Shown here piece by piece: positions 34,008 to 45,304 of a stretch of 64,000 bases of DNA. A program made the translations under genes and the position numbers. How positions within the stretch are numbered: the stretch's first letter is position 1; each line of letters opens with the position of its first letter. The DNA comes from Prinsepia uniflora (taxonomy: Eukaryota; Streptophyta; Magnoliopsida; Rosales; Rosaceae): positions 39,774,194 through 39,838,193 of the forward strand of contig CM064870.1 of assembly GCA_032719365.1 (NCBI GenBank), written 5' to 3'. The notes beneath the pieces are model-generated. The model was given only the letters and a program-made list of their open reading frames with translations, did no database searches and was not told the DNA's origin.

Positions 34008-34607
34008 CTATTCAAAGGGTAAAGACCAATCTAGAGCCATGATCGGAGCAGAAGTTAGTTTCTTCTTAAGCATTTCAAAGGCCTGCAAACACTCATCATG
34101 AAAGTCAAAAGAAGTGTCCTTAGCTAACAAGTTACATAACTGATGAGTTATTTTTGAAAAATTCTTAATAAAACGTCTATAAAAACCTGCATGACTTAGG
34201 AAGGTTCGAATTCCCTTAATAGATGCTGGGGGAGGTAGTTTAGAGATCAAGTCAATTTTTGCTTTATTTACCTCTATTCCCTTGCTTGAAATTACATGAC
34301 CTAGCAATATACCCTTCTTAACCATAAAGTGGCATTTCTCCCAATTCAAAATCAAATTGGTGTCTTGGCAACGTTTTAAAATTAATGCAAAATGATCAAG
34401 ACATATATCAAATGAGGAACCAAACACAAAGAAATCATCCATAAAAACCTCGATGAACATCTCAACCATGTCACAGAAAATGGCCATCATACATCTTTGA
34501 AATGTAGCTGGCGCATTACACAAACCAAACAGCATCCTCCTATAAGCAAACATGCCAAAGGGGCAAGTAAAGGTCCTCTTCGCTTGGTCCTCAAGTGCAA
34601 TTGGGAT
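34008..34607 (-). pseudogene. Athila reverse transcriptase, C-terminal two thirds
   Basis: Visible blocks are TCPFGMFAYRRMLFGLCNAP ATFQRCM, then FMDDFFVFGSSFD (the catalytic box, normally YVDD or FMDD), LNWEKCHFMV, GILLGHVISSKGIEVNKAKI and IRTFLSHAGFYRRFIKNFS. The N-terminal part is at 36540-37073; an LTR fragment separates them. Residues before IPIALEDQ in this frame come from the inserted LTR. Confidence 0.92.
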
Positions 34608-36539
34608 TTCGGGCTCCAAGCCCGAAATAAATTTTCCAAAATCCATTTAAAATTATTGAAATCAAATCATATTTCAAATCCCAAAATCAAATCATCAAAA
34701 CCATGATCAAATCTCAACATAAATCGTAATCTCGTACAACGTGCAAATACGTAATCATCTCGAAATACGTGCAAAACCGTAAATCATCAAGTTCATAATC
34801 ATAAACATAGAAATTACGTATAGAAAGCATGTAAAACATTTATGCATGCATCATAAGTTAGAAAGAAAAGTCCACTCACAGACCATTAGCATCGCCGCCT
34901 CGATACGCGTGCACTATGTCGTTTCCTGCTAATCCGCTATCACCGGCTTTCCCGAACCTGTCCAAATCCCATAATAAGATTACTAACTACTTCATTAAGC
35001 TTCAACTAAGTAACCATAATTTTCCCGAATTTTTAACTATTTTTAACCGAGCCCTAAAACCATCGGACATCTCGAAACCTATCGAAATAATGTTTGATCG
35101 ACTCGAAACTAGTACCAAAATGTTCGTTACATCGATTACATCATTTCACATGTTGAACACTTCTCCATCAGAGGTACCACGTGCCCTAACGCACCGCCCA
35201 AAGGGGCTGCGCGTGGGAGCCACACGCCTTACTTTTTATCTCCTTCAACCTCTCGCTGGACCGGTTCAGACCGGTTCGAACTGGCCCGGTCCAACCAAAC
35301 CGGCAAGGGCGGTTCTCCTGTGTTTTCTGTCCATTTTGATCCTATTTTGCTTCTAATTAGTCCTAACCTGGTCCCTATCGATCTATACACTTAAATAATG
35401 AAAATAAGGCCAGTAGCTTACCTCCCTGAACCGTGAGCAAGACCTTGAAGTTCCTCTTTCATGTGACCACGATCCTGGCCACCCTCTGCCTCCATCCAAC
35501 TCCATTTGACTTCCAAACCTTATTCCAGTTAACCAAATCACCTATTAACCTTTGAAACACAAACTACAATTTTCGATTTCAAACTGAAATTCCACTATAC
35601 CTTATTCCGCCGTCACTGTCGTGAGCCACCACGACCACTACTGAACTCTCCTCCATTCCTTGGCCAACTTTGATGAACAAGCTACCACCAAAGACTCACG
35701 TTTGAAGGATTTGGATTTTTACTTCATTCCCCTGTTCTCTATTTCCGCGGTCCAACCACTGTCTATGGCGGCCATCACGATCACACAACCATCCTTTCAC
35801 TGTCCTCAGCCTCTCTTGATCTTAGTTACTCTTCATGGGTTGGGGTTTGGGTTGAGGGAACTGGACTAACAAGTCCTATGTTTCTCTGTTTCTGTCCAAA
35901 ACCGTGCACAACACATAACCCATTAAAACAGACTTTGAGGCGGCCTGTGTAAGGTTCGACCACCATCCAGAGAAGGACAGGTGTCCAAACTCTGGTGGTC
36001 ACAACATCCAAAACAGCCAAGTGTTCCACTTTCACTGGGCACAGATCCCTATGCCATCAAATGACCAAAATGTCCCTACCATCACAATTTACCATTTTAC
36101 CCCTCAAGTTCCTCGACCCGTAATTCTGTCATTTGAACTCCAATTGACGCATGTCACCTATCGTTGTATTCAGGGGATCGAGACCTACCTAACGGTCCTC
36201 GAACTTCTTGAAAAAGCCATGTCGTATGAAAATTCAAGAAATCGCCCCTTCTTAACTAAAGTACCGAAATACCCTCGAACTTTCGAACATCATAACTTTA
36301 TCCTCGAATATCGGAATCGGACGTATCACCTGTCTATGAACTCGTGATGACCCGAACTACGTCACAGCCATAGGTCAAAGTCCATTTGACCATCCAAAAT
36401 AAAATTCAATTGTTCACCCAATTCCAAAGGCAAAATTATCCTTTCGCACCGTTCGTCCGAGATCAACCAACTAATCACCGATTAACTTCACTAATTCGTT
36501 ATTAACCACTAATCTAATCCCGATTTCTGAGATGGGTCG
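34608..36539 (-). repeat. Truncated LARD-B-type LTR inside Athila reverse transcriptase
   Basis: It matches the part of copy 3's 3' LTR around 43326-45286: GGGCTTCAAGCCCGAAATC box, GTCCACTCACAG (about 34868), GC-rich box (35170-35230), closing GATGGGTCGTTAC. The end abutting 36540 is a true LTR start with T changed to C. The other end stops inside the LTR at the GGGCT..AGCCC box, so its 3' ~1.3 kb is missing. Coding sequence resumes on both sides with at most one or two codons lost. Confidence 0.85.
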
Positions 36540-37073
36540 TTACGGTTATAACCTAAATAACCATCAAGAAAACAATAGTGTGAGTAACTAGCTCATCTTT
36601 TAAGCATTTGATCAATAAAAGGAAGGGGAAAGTGATCCTTTCTAGTCATAGAATTTAAATTCCTATAACCAATGCACACCCTTCATCCAATTGTGACTCT
36701 TGTTGGTACAAGTTCATCTTGATCATTTTTTTACCACAGTCATGCCACTCTTCTTTGGTACAACTTGAGTAGGACTAATCCACTTGCTGTCAGAAATAGG
36801 ATAGATGACCCCAGTGTCAAGTAGCTTAAGTATTTCAGCTCTAACCACTTCTTTAATGTTGGGATTGAGTCTTCTTTGAGGTTCATGGCTGGCTTGGCTA
36901 TCCTCCTCCAAAAGCATCCTATGCATGCACATAGATGGGCTGATTCCTTTGATATCTGATATAGACCATCCAATAGTGGATTTGAACTCTTTCAAAACTC
37001 TTAATATCTTATCTTCCTGCAAAGAGGTCAGATAAGAAGCTATAATAACTAGAAGCAAATTTTGGTCACCCAA
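36540..37073 (-). pseudogene. Athila reverse transcriptase, N-terminal part
   Basis: Blocks in order are EFKSTIGWSISDIKGISPS, CMHRMLLEED, RRLNPNIKEVVRAEILKLLD, GVIYPISDSKWISPTQVVPK and KSGMTVV, then in a shifted frame CIGYRNLNSMTRKDHFPLPF and CFLDGYLGYN, where the LTR insertion begins. A frameshift lies near 36725. This is the finger/palm start of the polymerase. Confidence 0.9.
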
Positions 37074-37168
37074 AAAGATATACTTAAGATGAGAAGGAAG
37101 TAATTTAAGCTCAAGCTTTGGTGGTTCGACGATTGAGGGTATGAGATGATCAGTGGATGGATCAAGAG

Positions 37169-37420
37169 GGACTTAATAATTGTTGGGATATGACTTCAAA
37201 GCCTCCAAAGTAGAAACATCCGCTTCTAGCTCCCACTCATCTTCAAAGTCATCTAGAGCACTAGCCAAGACAATCTCTAGTGAGTCTTTAGAGGGGGCTT
37301 GAAAAAATTTGGTGAACACAAAAGAATCCAATATATCAATAGAGAGACAATCTAAAGAAGAATAAGGATGAGTTAGAGATTCAAACACTCTAAATTGTAC
37401 AGTTTATCTAAGAATTGTCA
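37169..37420 (-). pseudogene. Athila pol linker between protease and reverse transcriptase
   Basis: The 71-residue frame 37173-37388 (FESLTHPYSSLDCLSIDILD ... SALDDFEDEWELEADVSTLE) has the acidic character of the variable segment between Athila protease and reverse transcriptase. It has no catalytic motif, and a stop interrupts it before the reverse transcriptase. Confidence 0.65.
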
Positions 37421-37430
37421 TTATGAGCAC

Positions 37431-38249
37431 TCAATCATGCACATTTATGATTGTCCTTGTTGTGGCCATGAATGGCCTCCCAAGAAGAATAGGTAACTCT
37501 CGATCTTTGATTGGTGATTCTTCCATGTCAAGCACTACAAAATCAACAGGTATGATCAATTTATCAACTTGAACTAGAATATCTTCAACTATACCTCTTG
37601 GGTACTTCACTGAATGATCAACAAGTTGTAAAGATACTGTGGTAGGTTTCAATTCTCCCAAACCTAGATGCAAGTAAACCGTGTATGGCAATAGATTGAT
37701 ACTTGCACCTAGCATACCCTTCTCAATCTTCTTGTCCCCAATGGTAATTGGTATGGAGAAGTTGACAGGATCTTTAAGTTTAGGTGGGAGCTTTCTTTGA
37801 AGCACAGCAGAGACATTCTCAGAGATTAAAACCTTTTCATGTGGTTCATACTTCCTCTTGTACTTGTTTAATTCCTTAAGGAACTTTCCATAGGATGGAA
37901 CATCATCAATTAAATCAAGTAAAGGCAATTTTAGAAGTGTTAGGAAAATCGTAGTTAACGCCATTATCAATAACCTTACCACTTCTAAGTCTTGTGATGG
38001 ATTTTGCTTGATCTTGATTCTATTGAACCAACTGAGTTTGACTTGGAAGCTTCCCAAGTTCTCTTTGGTTAAGAGCAGTAGCAAGCTGTCCAACTTGGCT
38101 CTCAAGCTTTTGAACGGTGGCAGCTTGGTTTTGGAACAAAGTGGAAGTGATTTGCATGAATTTCTATAATGTCTCATCCACAAGATTGCTTGGGAGAACT
38201 TGGTAGTTCTTAGGCTGCTGTTGAGCTTGGCTTTGATTCTGATTTCCAC
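37431..38249 (-). pseudogene. Athila gag C-terminus and protease-like domain
   Basis: The protease-like segment reads KKIEKGMLGASINLLPYTVY, LGLGELKPTTVSLQLVDHSV, KYPRGIVEDILVQVDK and LPILLGRPFMAT, the retroviral aspartic protease fold of this group. The expected aspartate before LGAS is not in the frame (MLGAS), so catalysis is doubtful. The first ~100 residues are a shifted, basic, serine-rich reading of the gag end. It lies between gag and the linker. Confidence 0.88.
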
Positions 38250-39000
38250 CCCAAGAAAAGTTAGGGTGGTTCCTCCATCCAGGGTTGTAAGTGTTTGAGT
38301 ATGGATAATTCATTTGCCTTGAATTATAGCAATTCATCATATTGGCTTGCTCATGATCGTAATTAGCATATGTAGCACTTTGAGAGGCATGAGATGAGCT
38401 TAGATTTGAAAGCACAACGTCAAGTTTCCTTTTCCAAGTTGTCAACCTTAAAAGAAACATCATTCGTTGAATGAACTTCATATGCACCACTTCTCTTCCC
38501 TCTTGATTAATGCATATTAGAACCCCACATCTCAAACAGTTCTTGAGACTCCTCTGGACTCTTTTTCATTAGAGCACCACCAGATGAATTATCACACATT
38601 GATTGACATGTAGGGGTTAAACCATCAAAGAAAATTTGCATTTGAAGGTAAAGAGGTAACCCATGGTGTGGACACTGCAACAATAGTCCTCTAAATCTTT
38701 CCCAGCATTCACTAAACGTTTCAGTGTTATCTTGTCTGAAATTGAAAATTTGTGCTCTTAGGGTTGCTGTCTTTTTGGGGGAAAAGAACTTGTCCATAAC
38801 TTCTTTACAACATCATCCCACGTCAAGGACTTGGCTTCAAAGTCATAAGCCAAGCCTTGGCTCGTTTCTTCAATGTGTATGGAAAGATCTTACACCTCAG
38901 ATCATTCTCAGAAAGTCCCTACAAGGGCAATTAATTAACAACTATGTAAAAAAAATTAAGATGAGCCTATGGATCCTCATTAGGCAACCCAAGTAATGAA
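38250..39000 (-). pseudogene. Athila gag remnant
   Basis: FPYTLKKRAKAWL (about 38840-38880), then LRAQIFNFRQDNTETFSECW, ERFRGLLLQCPHHGLPLYLQ and MQIFFDGL make up the retrotransposon gag domain. Further on, MNCYNSRQMNYPYSNTYNPG and WRNHPNFSWGG form the asparagine-rich tail. At least three frames are needed, with breaks near 38520 and 38800. Confidence 0.88.
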
Positions 39001-39424
39001 GGAAACATAAAAAAATATGAAGATTTAAGTTCATAGTTCCTTGTTTCCTGTGACAGCACTATGCATGAAGGCAAATCACGAATTATTGGTTAAGCATAGA
39101 ACTCTAAAGCATGGGTTTCTGCCTCATCCATCTTTTCTTCAATTTCTTCTTCTAACTTTTCTTAATCTTCTGAACGAATTGAGACAGAAGTTTTGTTCTA
39201 AATGATTTCGTGAAATGTTCTTTTAGCTACAATTTTTGTAGTAAGATTTCCTCTTGTTGCTCTAGATTTTCTTATCTCTGCTGCAAAAGAGTCTAGCAAA
39301 GACGTACTAGACATTCAAAATCTGACATACAAAGATAAGAATAACTCAAGCATAAGTAAACAAACTAAAACATAAAATAGGTTATAGGGCTAAGTTGGTA
39401 ACCAATTGCAAAGGACTGAAATCA
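39001..39424 (-). other. Athila leader and degenerate gag start
   Basis: This lies between the primer site and the recognisable gag domain. Glutamate-rich coding traces (EEEIEEKMDEAE-like on the - strand, about 39125-39170) suggest the gag N-terminus, but stops interrupt it. Confidence 0.5.
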
Positions 39425-39443
39425 GTCACCGACAACGGCGCCA
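39425..39443 (-). other. Athila primer binding site, tRNA-Asp type
   Basis: On the - strand TGGCGCCGTTGTCGGTGAC lies 4 nt after the 5' LTR end. It differs by a few bases from the tRNA-Asp primer site used by Athila elements and fixes the element's direction. Confidence 0.9.
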
Positions 39444-39447
39444 AAAT

Positions 39448-39837
39448 TGTTTATGTATCCTAGCTTATACACTACTATTGTAGTAATGGTAATGAACAAG
39501 TAAGGGTGTCGAACCACAAAGACTGATTAGGATTCACAATTACCTTAAATTAATCCTGTAATGGCCCTGCTAATTAGCGGAATAAAAAAAAACTAAAAAA
39601 AAAAACAAATTTGAGTTTTGATTTGTGATATGTAAGAACTTAAAACTGAAATTAAAAGTTTAAGTAAATGAAAATAGATTAAGGCAAAGATTTAGAAAAT
39701 TATAGAGATGGAACCTAGGGTCTTGACTTCACCTATGTAACCTTAATTCTATGAAAACAACGACTAAAGTACTCTGATCTTCCAAACCTGCTCTAAGGAT
39801 CGTTTTCACATAAGATAGGTCATGGCATGTGGAACAC
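39448..39837 (-). repeat. Athila 5' LTR, inner 390 bp
   Basis: It matches 15615-15970 with scattered substitutions and small indels, including an A-rich run near 39588-39604. It stops at GGAACAC, where the next LTR begins (TGTAACAACTCG). The copy at 15970 continues TATCTAGTCC, which does not reappear in the window. Confidence 0.9.
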
Positions 39838-42006
39838 TGTAACAACTCGTCCCGAATTCTGAGATTAGATTAGTGACTAATGAGGGATTAGTGAGATTAA
39901 TCGGTGATTAGTTGACTGATTTCGAATAGATGATGCGAAATGACCGTTTTGCCCCTAGTCTTGGGAAAAATGTTGACTTCTGACTCGAGAGGTCAAACTT
40001 ACGAGGATCGATGACTGTGCCGTAGATCGGGACGTCACGAGTTCATAGACAGGCGGCACGTTTAAATCGGACGTTCGATGTGAAAGTTATGGTTCACTGA
40101 AGTTCGGGGAAACTATTGCACGAATTACAAGACTGATTACATTTGTCCTCATGTGGGCCTAGATATTTGTTCAGGCCCAAAGGGTGAGTGACAAGTGTCA
40201 CTCATCCTATTGGTCATTAACCCAAAATTGTGGATCTAAAGGGTGATTGGATAGTTTAGGATTAAAATATTGTTATTTTATTATTTTATATTATATATTC
40301 CCTCTCATTTCACTCTCTTCGTCTCCGTGCACATACCTTCAAACATTAGCCCCTCCAAACCTCACCCTTAGTTTTTGGTGTGTGAGTGAAAAACAAAGTG
40401 TAAGGTGTGGCGTTGACGGTGGTACTGTCGACGTGGACCATCTTGCACGGTGGCACCAATTTCGGAGGTAAGCGGCCGAAAGGCTTGTTTTCAATTTCGA
40501 AAAGGAAAAATTGAGTTTGGGCGGGTGCTGATTGATTTGATTGGACCTAACGTGTTCTAGAGGCTGAGACGAGCTCAATGGACTCGAATTCGAGGCCTGA
40601 GATGGACGGTAAGGTGAGATTGCCCGTGAAACTCGATTTTATAGTCAAACATGGTGAAGCTTGATTTATTGGTTTAAGGTTGAATTGATTAATTGGGTGA
40701 GTCTCTGAAGGTGACCAGAAGTCGAACAAGCTTGGAAGGAAGGCCTGAGGTGGCCTGAGGTGGCATGTGGTGGCCAGAGACAGAGGAGGAAATGATGGTT
40801 TTGAACGATGAACAGGAAGGTATGATCTCAACTTCCATTTTATGAATTAAGGACGTAGATAAGTAGGAAATTACTAGACGAGACTATAGGAGTTGAAATG
40901 GATGAAAAAAGGATCGAAAATGAGCATGTTAAAGGCTTGAACCGGTCACTCCCATTCGACCTAGATCGGATTTGCAGAACTGGTCTGAACCCAGTTCGGC
41001 GAGAGGACATGGGTGACTAGGTACATGCACGTGAAGGCGCGTGGGACCTCTTCTAGGGAAGTGTTTAACATGACTTTTATTTTATTCGATGTAACAAACA
41101 TTTTGGGACTGGTTTCATGTCGATCAGACATCGTTTTGATATAGTTCGATGTCCGGAGGTTTAGGATTGAGTTTAAAATATGTTAAAAATTCGGGACAAT
41201 TATGGGGCTTTAATGAGAGGTTTATGAGGTAGTTAGTAACCATCTAGTATGATTTGGACAGGTTTGAGAGTCCCAGTGACGGTGATTAGCCCAAGGAGGC
41301 TTAAGACACGCATATCGAGGCGGCAGCTAGGATGGTCTGTGAGTGGACCTTGATTTCTAAACTGTGATGCATGCATAAATGTTTATATGTTTTATATATA
41401 TGATTTCTATCATGATGATTATGGTATTGGTGATTTTCATGATTATACATATTTCGAGGCGATTTACGTATTTGCATGGATATCGAGGTTTATGGTTTTA
41501 CACCGATTAAACGTGTTGCGGTTTCGGTGATGGTTTGATGAAATGGTTTTGGATTTGAAATGGTAAACTCGGGCATGAGATCCATTTGTTTTGGAAACCC
41601 TCGGACTTGAAGTCCGTTTGAGTTATATTACCAGGCTAGGGGCCCAATTGGTTCATGGATTGATGATATGATTTGGATTTGGAAATATGGAACCGGGCTT
41701 GAGATCCATTTGATTTACGAACTCTCAGACTTGGAGTCTATTTGATTTAATAAGGCATCGGGCTGGAGGCACATTTGGTTTACAGGATCGGGCCTGGGGC
41801 CCAGTTGGTTTACATGATCGATCTTGAAGCACAGTTGATTATGATATCGGGCATGAGTCCCACTTATGGTTTATAAATGTGATTTCGGGTTCGGAGACCC
41901 TAAATGGATTTGGATTTGGGAAAAGTGGATTTATGGATACATGACGATTTTATGGGAAACCGGGCATGAACCCTTTGAAAGATTTGAAAGGTTTTGAGAA
42001 TGATTG
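39838..42006 (+). repeat. LARD-type LTR, left part, host of copy 3
   Basis: It starts TGTAACAACTCGTCCC and follows the LARD LTR order: AT-rich stretch (40265-40300), the hairpin ATGTC 41117/GACAT 41127, CTGTGAGTGGAC 41337-41348, GGGCC-like boxes (41575-41900). It breaks at GATTG (42002-42006) and resumes at 63206. The preceding AACAC (39833-39837) is the likely left target copy. No coding frame is supported. Confidence 0.88.
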
Positions 42007-45000
42007 TGACACGACCTACCCACAATCACCCGGGATTAAGGGCTAAGCCATGCTCCCATCTAACTTACGTGCGACATTAAGGCTAGACCGACATCCAACC
42101 TCCACGTAACACGTAAGCCGGACAAGGGATTCCCAAGGGAATCGTCCAAAAATTTTCGGACTTCTCAGAGCGGGCAGAACCTACTGTGGATCTTGTGTGG
42201 GATGTCTCCGTCTCTCTAATAACAGCCTGCACCGCATCAAACCTGGAGGGTATCGAAAACATAAAAAGACTGTGAGTGAACAAAAATAAAAAATAGTTCT
42301 TAAAACAGGTTATAGAAAAGTACATTTATACCCTCCCCGCAAAAACCAATGCATGCATATGAAAACCTTGTCATAAAACCATTTCATATCCAAGATAAGA
42401 AAATCATCAATGAAAACCGGAATCATTTCTTTTTTCTCAAATCTGTAACTCAAATCCAGGGCCTTAGCCCAAAATCATAAATCCTCATCAAAGTATGGGA
42501 ACTCAGCCCAAAACTCATTAAAACCAAACCATCCGGGCCACAGCCCAAAACATCTGAAAACCAGTGAAAAACAAAAGTAAAATATCAATCAATCAAGTTG
42601 CTAGATCTCAAGCGCGCTGAGTCTTTAAACTCAAAACACATACGCATAATCAGGCCTTCCCTGGATATCAACGAGTATTTAAACTCAAAACACAATCAAC
42701 AGCCCTCAAGGGATATCCATTGATGAAAATGTCGACAATATCGCCGATATATCAGTCGATATATCGGAAATATTGGTCGGCGACAAGTAAGAGAGGGAGG
42801 GGGAAAGAAATTGAGTAAAATATCGACATTTTTCCTTGTTTTAAGACCACCGATCTCCTTATTTAATTAACCATCATTGGGTACTTAAGTTTTTCCCAAA
42901 GTTTCATTCCAAAATTCCAACTTTTAGATCGAATTTCCATCAATTTTGTTGACCGTAAACGATATCGATATCGATATTTTCATCCTTGGGGATATCACAA
43001 TAACCGAGTCTTTAAAATCAAAACATATCAATCCAAGGCCCTCCCCCGTCAATCAACCGAGTCTTTAAACTCAAAACTAGATCCAACCATATCCGGGTCT
43101 TTAAATCCAAAACCAAGTTTCAATGGTCTTTAAACCCAAAACCAAGTGAAAACCATAGAAAATCCATATCCGAATTCGTAATCATGATTCCGTAAGCTAG
43201 CATCTAGAACCATCATTCCGAACTCAAACTCAGAAATTCACTTTCAAGCTCCAAAACCGAATCAGGAATTATATTTCTGAAATCCAGTTCCAAAACCCGA
43301 AATCACATTTATCGAAATCACTTTTATGAATAGGGCTTCAAGCCCGAAATCAATTTTCCAAAATCCATTATAAATCATTTAAAATCAAATCATATTTCAA
43401 ATCACAAAAGCAAACCATCAAAACCATGAACAAATCACAACATAAACCGTAAACTCGTAAAACGTGCAAATATGTAATTATCTCGAAATACGTGTAAAAC
43501 CGTAAATCATCAAGATCATAATCATAACCATAGAAATCACGTATAGAAAACAAATAAAACATTTATGCATGCATCATAAGTTTGAAAGCAAAGTTCACTC
43601 ACAGACCATTAACGTCGCCGCCTTGATACGCGCACAATTACACTTTCCTGGGTAATCCACTATCACCGGCTTTCCCGAACTTGTCCAAATCCCATAAGAA
43701 GGTCACTAACTATTCCATAAAGCTTCTACTAAAGCCCTGTAATTTTTCTGAATTTTCAACTATTTTTAAACGAGCCCAAAAACCTTCGGACATCCCGAAA
43801 CATATCGAGACGATGTCTGATCGACTCGAAACCAATCCCAAAATGTTCGTTACATCGATTACATCATTTCACATGCTAAACACTTCCCCATTGGAGGCAC
43901 GACGCGCCCTCACGTGCTGCCCAAAGGGGCTGCGCGTGGGAGCCACACACCTACTGTTCATCTTTTTCAACCTTGGTCAGACCGGGTCTGAACCGGTTCG
44001 AACTGGACCGATCCAGCAGAACCGGCGATCATGGTTCAGGGTCCAATTCCAGTCCAATTTCAATCTTGTTTCTTCCATTAATTTCTTCCTTTCAGTCCCA
44101 TTTCATTTATCTAATTAAAATATTGAATTAAGACCTGGAACTCACTTCCCACTTCGAAGCAGAAACTGGACACTGGTTGTCGTTCAGTTGCCGTGTTTCC
44201 GGCCACCTCCTCTCCTCCTGTTGATCTCAATCCATCTCTAGAACCTCCAGAAACAATTCCCAATCATCACTAACGATCACAAACGTCAAAAACACTAGTT
44301 ACCATTTTCAACTAAAACTTACCAAGTCACGGGTTCAACTACCACCGTCCACGGTAGGCCCTCCTTCCCCTCTCCTCAGACATGTCTCACCTTTTAGATC
44401 ACCAGCTAATCGATTAGAACCGTTATTAGTGGCCTAAACTAAAAGTCCATTTTCGAATTCAAGAACAGGGTTCACTGTCCTCACCTTTTTTCGACCACCA
44501 CCGTGTATGACGGTGCTTTGTAGGAGGACCACCACACTCCTCCTCACCTGTTCTCTCATTTCATTCACAAGTCACCACCAATTATTATGATTTGAAAGGA
44601 GCATATGGATAGGGGTTCTCTCTGTTTTCTGTTTTCCTCCCATTATCGTGCTAGAAAATTTAAGCCATCCAAAACAATTGTGAGGCGGTTACAAAGTTCC
44701 GCGACCTTCCAGACATAGGACAAGTGTCCTAAATCTGGTGGCCAATCATCCCTAGGCAACCACATGTCCAAATCAAACTGGCCACAGATCCTAATGCAAC
44801 CAAATGACCAGAATACCCCCACAAATGAAAAATTACCATTTTGCCCCTCACGTACCTAGCCTCGTAACTCTGTCGTCCGAACTCCAATTAACACATGATG
44901 AGTATCATTGTATTCGGGGAATCGAGACCTACCTAACAGTCCTTGAATTTCGTGAAAAGGACATGTCAATTAAAAAGTCAACAATTTGCCCCTTTTAACC

Positions 45001-45286
45001 ACATTACCAAAGTACCTCGACCTTCCGCACATCATAACTTCATCCTCGAATATCAGAATTGGACGTGCCACCTGTCTATAAACTCGTGACGTCCCGAACA
45101 ACCTCACAGTCATCGGCCAGAGTCCATTTGACCGCCCGAACGAAAAGTCAAACGTTCACCTAATTCTAAGGGTAAAACCGTCATTTCGCACCGTCTGTCC
45201 GACATTACCCAACTAATCACCGATTATCTTCACTAAGCCGTCATTAACCACTATTCTAATCTCGATTTCAGGGACGGGTCGTTACA
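42007..45286 (-). repeat. 3' LTR of copy 3, carrying a MITE
   Basis: In + coordinates it runs from TGACACGACC to GGGTCGTTACA. It contains CTGTGAGTGAAC 42270-42281 and GTTCACTCACAG 43593-43604, both altered relative to the 5' LTR yet still complementary, and the TTTAAAG-loop array (42620-43145). A 270-bp MITE lies at 42718-42987. The segment 43150-43560 is nearly identical to 58080-58480. Confidence 0.92.
42718..42987. mobile_element. 270-bp MITE, MULE-like, in copy 3's 3' LTR
   Basis: It is absent from the 5' LTR, which reads straight through GGGGATATCACAATAACC (near 57910). Flanks AGGGATATC (42709-42717) and GGGGATATC (42988-42996) form a 9-bp duplication with one change, suggesting a Mutator-type element. 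Ends share GATGAAAATRTCGA as inverted repeats after 2-3 bases. The interior is rich in ATATCG words and has no coding frame. Confidence 0.8.
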
Positions 45287-45304
45287 ATCTCCCCCTTTAA
45301 TGAA
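45287..45304 (-). other. Purine tract of copy 3
   Basis: On the - strand TTCATTAAAGGGGGAGAT ends directly before the TGTAACG that opens the 3' LTR. It differs from the LARD-A tract AAGGAGGGAAGA, another mark separating family B. Confidence 0.85.

Larger units (their letters stand above)
15615..39837 (-). mobile_element. Decayed Athila-like Ty3-gypsy retrotransposon with nested insertions
   Basis: Matching LTR ends begin at 15615 (TGTTGCTGTATCC) and 39448 (TGTTTATGTATCC). Reading the - strand: 5' LTR, Asp-tRNA primer site, gag, protease, reverse transcriptase, RNase H, integrase, a long non-coding tract and the 3' LTR. Sequence style (LGLGELKPT, FGKACHLP, ELRNEAYE, tRNA-Asp primer) matches the Athila/Tat group. 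Its own sequence is about 9 kb after removing insertions. It sits inside the copia 5' LTR, with GGAAT (15610-15614) as the left target copy; the right copy is outside the window. Every coding domain is broken. Confidence 0.9.

Noticed and set aside
43368..43562. Identical 64-residue frame at 43368 and 58290
   Set aside because: It is the same LTR segment in the two LTRs of copy 3, so identity reflects duplication of the LTR and not coding constraint.
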